From the NCBI RefSeq assembly GCF_027920545.1, contig NZ_CP115859.1:1661001-1725000 (forward strand): a stretch of DNA of 64,000 bases, in the 5' to 3' direction. Made by a program: the position numbers and the translations under genes. This document shows positions 53,505 through 60,939 of the stretch, piece by piece. Below the pieces are notes generated by a model. That model was given only the letters and a program-made list of their open reading frames with translations, had not been told where the DNA came from and made no database searches. This DNA is from Chryseobacterium camelliae (GTDB lineage Bacteria > Bacteroidota > Bacteroidia > Flavobacteriales > Weeksellaceae). Position 1 is the first letter of the stretch. Every line of letters starts with the position of its first letter.

Positions 53505-53547
53505 TTTTATAAAACTTATAAATCAGTTCAGAGTAATAATAGATTAT

Positions 53548-53874
53548 ATGGAAATTACAAATCTGCAGCAGCAGGTCGATGAATGGATAAAAACAATTGG
53601 CGTTCGTTATTTCAATGAGCTTACCAATATGGCAATGCTGACGGAAGAAGTGGGTGAAGTGGCAAGAATCATTGCCAGAAGATATGGGGAACAAAGCGAA
53701 AAAGAAAGTGATAAAAATAAAGATTTGGGTGAGGAACTGGCAGATGTTTTATTTGTAACATTATGTTTAGCCAATCAAACCGGAGTTAATCTGCAAGACG
53801 CTTTTGATAAAAAAATGAAAATAAAAACTGATCGCGATAAAGACCGTCATCAGAATAATGAAAAATTAAAATAA
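53548..53874 (+). CDS. MazG-like nucleotide pyrophosphohydrolase
   Basis: I take the ATG at 53548 (MEITNLQQQVDEWI); the frame extends upstream into the preceding gene but that part is not coding. The protein has 108 residues, all helical. The metal site is E-E-x-x-E ... (E/D)-x-x-D: MLTEEVGEVARI and DLGEELADVLFV. Such all-alpha NTP pyrophosphohydrolases clean noncanonical NTPs. Probably dimeric or tetrameric, cytoplasmic. Exact substrate unknown. Confidence 0.85.
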   Translation: MEITNLQQQVDEWIKTIGVRYFNELTNMAMLTEEVGEVARIIARRYGEQSEKESDKNKDLGEELADVLFVTLCLANQTGVNLQDAFDKKMKIKTDRDKDRHQNNEKLK

Positions 53875-53889
53875 TGCAGGAAGATGGGT

Positions 53890-53949
53890 GATGGAAGCCG
53901 GAAGTTTAACAATCATTGAACTTCCAGCTTCCTACTTCCAGCTTCCATC
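53890..53949. repeat. Palindromic intergenic repeat upstream of aroA
   Basis: Outer arms GATGGAAGC (53890-53898) and GCTTCCATC (53941-53949) are perfect inverse complements, with inner arms GGAAGTT / AACTTCC and a second GCTTCC unit. A transcript could fold into a long hairpin directly before the aroA start at 53958. Confidence 0.6.
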
Positions 53950-53957
53950 TAGAGAAG

Positions 53958-55181
53958 ATGAAGTTAGAAAAATCAAATTTAATCGCAAACAAAACTATAC
54001 AAATCAGCGGTTCGAAAAGTATTTCGAATCGTTTGTTGATTTTAGAAAGTTTGTTTAAAAATATAAAAATCGGGAATTTATCCAATTCCCAGGATACGCA
54101 ATTGCTCAAAAAAGCATTATCGGAGAATACTGAAACGGTAGATATTCACCATGCGGGAACGGCCATGCGTTTTCTTACGTCTTACTATTCTATTGCTGAA
54201 GGAAAAACCACTATTCTTACCGGTTCGGGAAGGATGAAGGAACGTCCCATAAAAAACCTGGTAACTGCTTTACAGAATCTGGGAGTAGAAATCGAATACT
54301 TAGAAAATGAAGGTTTTCCGCCATTAAAAATTACCGGAAGAAAAATAACGCAGACTCAAGTTGATGTTCCTGCCAATATTTCGAGTCAATTCATCACCTC
54401 TCTTCTGTTGATTGCAGCAAAACTTGAAAAAGGGTTGGAAATAAACCTTATCGGCACCGTTACTTCGAGATCCTACATTGAAATGACGTTGGATATTTTA
54501 ACCAAATTCGGAATTAAAAACAGTTTCGTTGGCAACACGATTAAAATAGAATCAACTATCAACCAGCAACTGTCAACCATCAGCTACGAGGTGGAAAGCG
54601 ACTGGAGTTCTGCATCCTACTTCTATTCTTTTGCAGCATTGGGAAGAGAATCCATTCACCTGAAAAGTCTTTATAAAGAATCAACACAGGGAGATTCTGC
54701 CATTGCAAGAATTTATGAAGACTTTTTCGGAATCAAAACGGTTTTCACAGACGCTGAACATAAAATTACCCTTCAGCCGGTTCCGGATTTCCGGTTCCCT
54801 GAAAAAATTGTACTGGATATGAATGATTGTCCGGATATTGCCCAAACATTGTGTGTAACCGCTGCTGCTTTAAAAATTCCTTTTGAAATTTCAGGGTTAG
54901 GAACGTTAAGAGTAAAAGAAACTGACAGGCTTCTTGCTCTCTATAATGAACTGAAAAAGCTGGGAACGGAAACTGAAATTACAGATTCAACGATACAATC
55001 GGTTCAATTCAACGAACCTGAAGAGAACATTTCTGTCAAAACTTATCAGGATCACAGAATGGCAATGAGCTTCGCTCCGTTTTGCCTGATTAAGGAATTA
55101 CATATTGAGGACGAAAATGTAGTGGAAAAATCTTATCCTATGTTTTGGGAAGATTTATCGAAGATTTTAAATAAAGCCTAA
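53958..55181 (+). CDS. aroA: 3-phosphoshikimate 1-carboxyvinyltransferase (EPSP synthase)
   Basis: I start at the ATG at 53958 (MKLEKSNLIANKTIQISGSK); a TTG 42 bases upstream lies in the palindromic repeat. The protein has 407 residues. EPSP synthase joins shikimate-3-phosphate and PEP in the shikimate pathway. Visible are GSKSISNRLLIL (substrate Lys/Ser), HAGTAMRFLTSYY, GSGRMKERP, ESDWSSASYF, NDCPDIAQTL, RVKETDRL (Lys-Glu-Thr-Asp-Arg) and YQDHRMAMSFAP. The NAGT of the PEP loop is HAGT here. All catalytic residues are in place. The next gene starts one base after its stop. Confidence 0.95.
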   Translation: MKLEKSNLIANKTIQISGSKSISNRLLILESLFKNIKIGNLSNSQDTQLLKKALSENTETVDIHHAGTAMRFLTSYYSIAEGKTTILTGSGRMKERPIKNLVTALQNLGVEIEYLENEGFPPLKITGRKITQTQVDVPANISSQFITSLLLIAAKLEKGLEINLIGTVTSRSYIEMTLDILTKFGIKNSFVGNTIKIESTINQQLSTISYEVESDWSSASYFYSFAALGRESIHLKSLYKESTQGDSAIARIYEDFFGIKTVFTDAEHKITLQPVPDFRFPEKIVLDMNDCPDIAQTLCVTAAALKIPFEISGLGTLRVKETDRLLALYNELKKLGTETEITDSTIQSVQFNEPEENISVKTYQDHRMAMSFAPFCLIKELHIEDENVVEKSYPMFWEDLSKILNKA

Positions 55182-55847
55182 ATGAAACTTGTCCTTTCCT
55201 TTTTCTCCTTTATTATTTTTACCATGTTTCAATCACAGGAGTTGAAAGATTTTGTGATTCCAAAAGGGTATGAAAAAGTATTGGAAGTGAAAGGCGACCT
55301 GGATAAAGATGGAAAGGAAGAAATGGTAATTGTATGCAACACTTTTGAGAAAATCGAGAATCAAGGATATAAAAGGAAATTTTATGTTTTAAAAAAGATT
55401 CAGGGAAGTTTAAAAATTTGGAAAGAAAATTCAACGATACTTAATTCAAGTGGGGCTGGTTTTTACCCTGAAGACAACAAACTTGAAATACAGATCAAAA
55501 ATAATTGCCTTATTATTTCCCAATCGTTTTATTCTAATTCCAGGCATACGGATACGGGCAAGTATACATTCCGTTTTCAAAATGGAGATTTTTATCTGAT
55601 CGGTGCATTCAACCAATTTGAAGATACCTGTGAATTCAATTTTGTAAATGACGTAAATTTTTCCACGGGAAAAGTCATTATTGATGAAACCTACTCTGAA
55701 TGTGACGGAGATGAAAACAGGAAAATCCCACAAGATTATCACAAGGAATTTATTCATAAATTCAGTGCTCTTATAAAAATGAACGAATTCAGGATTGGAG
55801 AAAACAAATTCAAAATTCCCGGTTCAAAAAAATATTTTGTTTACTAA
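55182..55847 (+). CDS. Secreted protein with FG-GAP/EF-hand-like segment
   Basis: 221 residues. Signal peptide LVLSFFSFIIFTMFQSQ. Near residues 35-48 is GDLDKDGKEEMVIV, a D-x-D-x-D-G-x-x-(D/E)-type calcium-binding loop followed by a strand, as in FG-GAP/VCBS propeller blades. The rest is mostly beta. Its ATG follows the aroA TAA with no spacing, so the two are probably cotranscribed, but no functional link to aroA is apparent. I do not recognise the full-length family. Periplasmic. Confidence 0.6.
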   Translation: MKLVLSFFSFIIFTMFQSQELKDFVIPKGYEKVLEVKGDLDKDGKEEMVIVCNTFEKIENQGYKRKFYVLKKIQGSLKIWKENSTILNSSGAGFYPEDNKLEIQIKNNCLIISQSFYSNSRHTDTGKYTFRFQNGDFYLIGAFNQFEDTCEFNFVNDVNFSTGKVIIDETYSECDGDENRKIPQDYHKEFIHKFSALIKMNEFRIGENKFKIPGSKKYFVY

Positions 55848-55963
55848 TATTCATACCATCAGCTCAGGAATTTCACAAAAAATTGTTTTCACCGTTTAAT
55901 TTGATAAATATTCTTTCTAATCATTGTAAATTTGATGTATGAAAATATTTAAAAACAAATACC

Positions 55964-56737
55964 ATGATTACAATTTCACAACTTCCGACACCATGGCAAA
56001 TTCTGGTTGATCCCGCCTCTATCATTGTGATTTGCATTTTTTTTGTTTTGATGATTGCCGAAGAAATAATCCCGGGAAGAAAATTACCTCCCGTTAAATT
56101 CTGGAGAATAAAAGGAATTATCTCATTTATTATTTATTTTTTCCTGTCCTCTTATCTCCCATTAATCTGGAATGACTATTTAACTGAATACCGAATACTT
56201 GACTTGTCTTTTTTAGGAAATTACTGGGGAGGTTTCGTTGCTTTATCATTGTATGAGCTGGGTGTATACTTTTGGCATCGTTCTATGCATAAAAACCATC
56301 TGCTTTGGAGGGTATTTCACCAAATGCATCATAGTGCAGAACGGGTTGATACTTATGGAGCTTTCTTTTTCAGTCCGATGGATATGATTGGATTTACATT
56401 TTTAACAAGCCTTGCCATGATCTGGGTTGCCGGTTTTACACCACAGGCGACAATTTATGCAATATACGGAGCTACATTTTTGGCTGTCTTTCAGCACGTG
56501 AATATCAAAACTCCACAATGGATAGGGTACTTTTTTCAACGCCCGGAATCTCATTCTTTGCATCATGCAAAAGGTGTTCATGCCTATAATTATTCAGATT
56601 TGCCTTTATTTGATATTATATTTGGAACATTTCGCAATCCAAAAGATTTTGCAGCAGAAACAGGTTTTTACAACGGAGCATCTTCTAAAATTGGAAAAAT
56701 GATTTTATTTAAAGATATTTACAATGAAAAATCTTAA
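55964..56737 (+). CDS. Fatty acid hydroxylase / sterol desaturase family protein
   Basis: 257 residues with four to five membrane segments (about 12-35, 50-68, 85-105, 140-185). The di-iron histidine boxes are present: H-x3-H in WHRSMH, H-x-x-H-H in FHQMHH, and H-x-x-H-H in HSLHHAKG, with HVN between. The family uses O2 to hydroxylate or desaturate fatty acids, sterols or carotenoids; carotenoid hydroxylases and lipid hydroxylases of flavobacteria look similar, and I cannot separate them from sequence alone. Start at 55964 (MITISQLPTPW). A short-chain dehydrogenase follows. Confidence 0.85.
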   Translation: MITISQLPTPWQILVDPASIIVICIFFVLMIAEEIIPGRKLPPVKFWRIKGIISFIIYFFLSSYLPLIWNDYLTEYRILDLSFLGNYWGGFVALSLYELGVYFWHRSMHKNHLLWRVFHQMHHSAERVDTYGAFFFSPMDMIGFTFLTSLAMIWVAGFTPQATIYAIYGATFLAVFQHVNIKTPQWIGYFFQRPESHSLHHAKGVHAYNYSDLPLFDIIFGTFRNPKDFAAETGFYNGASSKIGKMILFKDIYNEKS

Positions 56738-56785
56738 TCAGAAAAATTCATCACTAAAATTTCAAAAAAAATACTTCACATACTC

Positions 56786-57580
56786 ATGTCAAAAACGATC
56801 ATCATCACGGGAACTTCATCAGGAATAGGTTTCGTATTAGCAGAATATTTCGGAAAGAAAGGTCATAAAGTGTATGGTTTAAGCAGGAAACATACCGAAA
56901 GTAAACACTTTACTTCTATTCCGACTGATGTTACAGATAATGCTGCGGTTCAGAATGCCATCGCAGAAGTATTAAAAACAGAAACGAGAATCGATGTTCT
57001 GATCAATAATGCCGGAATGGGAATGGTAGGAGCTGTGGAAGATTCTTCAAAAGAAGATATTCTAAAACTGTTCAACCTGAATCTTGTCGGAGCCGTTCAG
57101 ATGATGAGTGCGGTAATGCCTAAAATGCGTGAAAATAAATTCGGGCAGATCATCAATGTTTCCAGTATCGGAAGTGAAATGGGATTGCCTTTCCGCGGAT
57201 TTTATTCTGCTTCAAAATCTGCTTTGGATAAGGTGACAGAAGCTATGAGATATGAAGTGTATCCTTGGAATGTGAATGTCTGCTCACTTCATTTAGGTGA
57301 TATTAAAACCAATATTGCAGAAAACCGTGTACGAACAAAAGTTTCTGAACCTTATAAAAATGTATTTGATAAAGTATATGCCTTGATGAATTCTCATGTT
57401 GGCGACGGAACAGAGCCTTTGGAAGTTGCGGAATATATTGATGCTCTTCTGAATAAAACCCAATGGAAAGCTCATTATTATTTCGGGAAATTCGGTCAAA
57501 AAATCGGAGTGCCTTTAAAATGGATCCTTCCGCAGGGAACTTATGAAAATTTAATGAAGAAATATAATAAACTGGCTTAG
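56786..57580 (+). CDS. Short-chain dehydrogenase/reductase
   Basis: 264 residues, classical SDR. Nucleotide site TGTSSGIG at residues 8-15, NNAGMGMVG near 75-83, catalytic Ser in INVSSIGSE and the Y-x3-K in GFYSASKSALDK. The arginine/lysine-rich start of the second strand (YGLSRKH) suggests NADP(H). The substrate is unknown. It lies 48 bases after the hydroxylase-type gene on the same strand, so they may act on the same lipid-like compound. Confidence 0.88.
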   Translation: MSKTIIITGTSSGIGFVLAEYFGKKGHKVYGLSRKHTESKHFTSIPTDVTDNAAVQNAIAEVLKTETRIDVLINNAGMGMVGAVEDSSKEDILKLFNLNLVGAVQMMSAVMPKMRENKFGQIINVSSIGSEMGLPFRGFYSASKSALDKVTEAMRYEVYPWNVNVCSLHLGDIKTNIAENRVRTKVSEPYKNVFDKVYALMNSHVGDGTEPLEVAEYIDALLNKTQWKAHYYFGKFGQKIGVPLKWILPQGTYENLMKKYNKLA

Positions 57581-57610
57581 TTTCAGTTATTAAAACAAAT
57601 TTTAATTACC

Positions 57611-57618
57611 TATTTTTG
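57611..57618 (+). promoter_or_regulatory. -7 box before the Omp85-type gene
   Basis: TATTTTTG, 34 bases before the ATG. Confidence 0.4.
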
Positions 57619-57652
57619 AATCATTAAAATTTAAGTGTTCTAGTAAATCTTA

Positions 57653-59278
57653 ATGGTTTGCATAAATTTAGAGTTGAAACTATTCCTAAAAATATTCTTT
57701 ATCTTTTTTTGCGTTTTTACCCAGGCGCAAAAGAAACAGTATTGGCTTATCGATTCTGAAACCAGTGTAAGAAAAAAAGTAAAAGACTCTGCTACTGCTG
57801 TCAAATTCTTGGATTCCCTGGCTCAGAGCAATTATTTTTTAACTCAGCTAAAAGAGGTAAAAGTAAAAGGAGACAGTACCGAAATCTTTTACGACAAAGG
57901 AAAAAACTTTAATGAAACTTATATTGATCTCTCGGATTCGTTGGTTACCAAATTAAAATCAAAAAAAGAGTTTTTTACAAAAAACCTGGATTCTACCAAG
58001 AAAAGCATCAACAAAGTATATATAGACGAAGGCTATTCTTTCAGCAGGATTAAGGCTAAATATAAAGGTCAGAAAAACGGATATCCGGTTGTAAACCTCG
58101 ATATCAATAAAAATGATAAAAGGACAATTGACGGCTTTGTCATGAAAGGGTATGTGAAAGTTCCCAAGAGATTTATAAAAAATCTTGAAAAGGAATTTAA
58201 AGGCAAAACCTACGACGACAAGAATCTTTTAGCCATCAATAAAAACTTCCAAAGCCACCCGTTTCTTTCTCTGGAACGGCAGCCACAGACCCTTTTCACA
58301 AAAGACTCCACACAGATTTATCTGTTTTTGGAAAAGAAAAAGACGAATACTTTTGATGGGGTAATCGGTTTTGGAAATGACAAAACGGATAAGTTTACCT
58401 TAAACGGAACCCTGAATGTAAATTTCAAGAATATGTTTAATGGTTTCGAAACGATCAATTTATACTGGCAGAGAAACCCGGATAAAGGACAAACCTTCGA
58501 TCTGCAAACTGATATTCCTTATCTTTTTAAATCGAATGTCGGAATGAATATGAAGATTAATATCTTCAGACAGGATTCCACTTACGCCAACGTGAAAATG
58601 CTTCCTGCTTTTTATTACCACATGAACAGCAGGAATAAAATAGGACTTCGAGGTACTTTTGAAACATCGAGCATTATTGATACTTTATATATTCAGGGTA
58701 AAGATTACAATAAACGAGGATTGGGTATCTGGTATGAAATGACGGAACCAACCGATATCGATCTCTTTCTTTACAAAACAAGAATCAATACGGGATACGA
58801 TTTTTTAGCAACCACCTATACAAAAGACAATATTAAAGCGAATCAAAATCAATTCTATTTCTTTGGGGAACATAATTATCATATCAACGGAAATCATTTC
58901 CTCAACATAAAAGGAGAAGGAGCCATGATGGATTCTAAGGTAGAGTTTTCCGCCAACGAATTGTACCGCTTCGGAGGCTGGAATTCTATGCGGGGATTCA
59001 ATGAAAATTCTCTCGCCGCCGATTTTTATTATTATGGAAGTTTAGAATACCGGTATTTAATCGGGAACCAAGCTTTTTTTGATGTCTTCGGACAATATGG
59101 GCAGCTCAATAATAAGTCTTTAAATGTGAAACCAAAGCTCTACAGTGTCGGATTTGGTTTTAATTTCTTTATTCCGATTGGCCTCATGAGCTTTCAGCTT
59201 TCCAATGGTAATGAGTTTGGAAACCCTTTCAAATTCAATGATATTAAAATCCATTGGGGAATTTTGAGCAGGTTCTAA
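57653..59278 (+). CDS. Outer-membrane protein of the Omp85 (BamA/TamA) type
   Basis: 541 residues. Hydrophobic signal region (LFLKIFFIFFCVFTQAQ). Residues about 60-235 contain POTRA-like alpha/beta units (YIDEGYSFSRIKAKYKGQ, NDKRTIDGFVMKGYVKVP), and the rest is a beta-barrel (VIGFGNDKTDKFTLNGTLNV ... to the final aromatic RF). Near the end is GGWNSMRGFNENSLAADFYYYG, the place of the conserved VRGF/Y loop motif (here MRGF). It probably inserts or exports a substrate at the outer membrane. It is shorter than BamA (two or three POTRA units). It ends 178 bases before the fibre-like locus. Confidence 0.75.
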   Translation: MVCINLELKLFLKIFFIFFCVFTQAQKKQYWLIDSETSVRKKVKDSATAVKFLDSLAQSNYFLTQLKEVKVKGDSTEIFYDKGKNFNETYIDLSDSLVTKLKSKKEFFTKNLDSTKKSINKVYIDEGYSFSRIKAKYKGQKNGYPVVNLDINKNDKRTIDGFVMKGYVKVPKRFIKNLEKEFKGKTYDDKNLLAINKNFQSHPFLSLERQPQTLFTKDSTQIYLFLEKKKTNTFDGVIGFGNDKTDKFTLNGTLNVNFKNMFNGFETINLYWQRNPDKGQTFDLQTDIPYLFKSNVGMNMKINIFRQDSTYANVKMLPAFYYHMNSRNKIGLRGTFETSSIIDTLYIQGKDYNKRGLGIWYEMTEPTDIDLFLYKTRINTGYDFLATTYTKDNIKANQNQFYFFGEHNYHINGNHFLNIKGEGAMMDSKVEFSANELYRFGGWNSMRGFNENSLAADFYYYGSLEYRYLIGNQAFFDVFGQYGQLNNKSLNVKPKLYSVGFGFNFFIPIGLMSFQLSNGNEFGNPFKFNDIKIHWGILSRF

Positions 59279-59456
59279 GATATTCATTGGCTAAAACAGT
59301 TTTTAATCGTGAAAATGATAAGTGAAATGTAAAGAAAATTATCTGGAATAGTGCTGAAAAAAATGACCTTAAAATTTTGTAATATCTGCACTAAAATAAT
59401 ATTCTCACTTATTTATTAAATTTTCTTATCTTCACTACATAAACAAACTAAGAACA

Positions 59457-60041
59457 ATGAAACGATTAAACCTTTCAGTAATGGTATTATCCATTGCTTT
59501 TGTTGCAATTTCTGCAAATGTGAAAGCACAAGATGATAAAGATGACACTCACACAATTGCAGTTGGTATTCCTGAAGTAGCATTGGTAGATATTGAATCA
59601 GCGACAAGTAAAAACATTTCAATGGGGTTTACTGCGCCTACAGAAGCAGGTTTACCTCTTACTACTCCTGCTGATAACTCAACTCTTTGGCTCAATTATT
59701 CATCTATTAAAACATCAACAGGAGCTGACACATCTCGTACTATTTCGGTAAAGCTTTCCCCTGTAATTGTAGGAGTAGATGTAAAAGTAGCCGCAGCAGC
59801 TTATTCCGGATCGGGTGAAGGAACAGTTGGAACACCTTCTTCCCCATTAACACTCACAACTACCGATCAACCTATCTTAACTGGAATAGGAAGTGTATAT
59901 ACTGGCAATGGAGTAAGTAACGGACATAATCTTACTTATTCTGTAAACTATGGAACAACTGGTGGTACAGCTGTATATGCAGACCTTGTGGCAAACCCGA
60001 CAGCATCCACAACAGTAACATATACTATTTCTGACAATTAA
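59457..60041 (+). CDS. Small secreted protein, putative fibre subunit 1
   Basis: 194 residues. Signal peptide ending ISANVKAQ. The mature protein is all-beta, rich in Thr, Ser and Gly and free of Cys. It contains the segments VGIPEVALVDIES, MGFTAPTEAGLP and LWLNYSSI that recur in the protein starting at 63688 (LPLVTLMDIEP, DFTAPTEAG, WINYTSA). It ends with a strand, TVTYTISDN. The pattern of a small secreted beta protein beside a chaperone-like and a barrel protein suggests a fibre or surface-layer subunit. I do not recognise a named family. It is followed by a stem-loop, then the chaperone-like gene. Confidence 0.6.
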   Translation: MKRLNLSVMVLSIAFVAISANVKAQDDKDDTHTIAVGIPEVALVDIESATSKNISMGFTAPTEAGLPLTTPADNSTLWLNYSSIKTSTGADTSRTISVKLSPVIVGVDVKVAAAAYSGSGEGTVGTPSSPLTLTTTDQPILTGIGSVYTGNGVSNGHNLTYSVNYGTTGGTAVYADLVANPTASTTVTYTISDN

Positions 60042-60068
60042 ATAGAAATACACTTGGATGATATAAAT

Positions 60069-60105
60069 AAGAAGAAATCTCTCCCCTAAATTTCTTCTTG
60101 TTTTT
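60069..60105 (+). terminator. Partial terminator between subunit 1 and the chaperone-like gene
   Basis: Perfect ten-base stem AAGAAGAAAT / ATTTCTTCTT with an 11-base loop, then G and T5. It may reduce, not stop, transcription into the downstream genes. Confidence 0.55.
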
Positions 60106-60138
60106 CTATGCCTTTTTACTATTAAAAAAATATTCTTA

Positions 60139-60939
60139 ATGATAAAGCGTATTTTATTTCTTCTTGTCTTTACTTTACAGTTTGTATCATTACAAGCAAG
60201 CATTGTCGTGCTTAATGGTCTTACCCATATCTATAAAGTTGAAAACGGACAGATATATAAAGGGAAAGTCACTTTGCAGAATACGGGAAATGCCTCTCAA
60301 AGTGTAAAGATCTTTTTACAGGACTTCAGTTATCAATCGGACGGAACAATTTATTATACCGCTCCTCATACCAATGAAAAATCGAATACAGGCTGGATAA
60401 AACTAAATACCAATTTAATAAATCTGAAAGCGAAAGAAAAAACAGATGTATATTTTGAAATTGCCATGCCTGATAAAATTACTCTACCAGGAAGTTACTG
60501 GAGTGTTATTATCGTAGAACCTGTAGATGATATAAAACCGAGCAACAATAGCCCGGGTGTTAATATTACCTCAGTAGTTCGATATGCCATTCAGGTTATT
60601 ACCAATTATGACACTGAAAATGTAAAGCCTTCGCTTAAGTTTGAAAGTGTAAAAGTAGAGAAAGAAGGAAATCAACGAAGTATAAAAATAGGGGTTTCCA
60701 ACAACGGAAATGTATATTGTAAACCTACAGCCAATATTGAAATATATAATCGTAAAACGGGAGACAAAGTGGGTACATTTTCCAGTTTTCCAATGGGATT
60801 ACTTCCCAATACCTCAAAGTCGTTCAATATTGATATCAGCAAAATTCTGCCTGATAAATACAATGCTGTAATCATTGCAACTGATGAAGATGAAAATGCC
60901 TTTGCTCTTAATGTGGAATTAGAAGTTAAAAATGATTAG
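60139..60939 (+). CDS. Periplasmic chaperone-like protein with two Ig-like domains
   Basis: 266 residues. Signal peptide LFLLVFTLQFVSLQAS. Domain 1 (about 22-130): GLTHIYKVENGQIYKGKVTL, then QNTGNASQSVKIFLQDFSY, WIKLNTNLINLKAKEKTDVY and FEIAMPDKITLPGSYWSVII, a beta-sandwich whose pattern (repeated strand, x-N-x-G-N, then L.AKEK. before a MP strand) resembles pilus chaperones and the DUF916 region of Gram-positive WxL-binding proteins. Domain 2 (about 150-260) is another Ig-like unit (FESVKVEKEGNQRSIKIGVS). No Cys and no membrane tail. Its stop overlaps the start of the next gene by eight bases. Confidence 0.6.
   Translation: MIKRILFLLVFTLQFVSLQASIVVLNGLTHIYKVENGQIYKGKVTLQNTGNASQSVKIFLQDFSYQSDGTIYYTAPHTNEKSNTGWIKLNTNLINLKAKEKTDVYFEIAMPDKITLPGSYWSVIIVEPVDDIKPSNNSPGVNITSVVRYAIQVITNYDTENVKPSLKFESVKVEKEGNQRSIKIGVSNNGNVYCKPTANIEIYNRKTGDKVGTFSSFPMGLLPNTSKSFNIDISKILPDKYNAVIIATDEDENAFALNVELEVKND

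Noticed and set aside
53431..53547. Upstream extension of the MazG-like frame into the beta-helix gene
   Set aside because: The residues lack MazG similarity and would overlap the preceding gene by more than 70 bases; the internal ATG at 53548 gives a normal family start.
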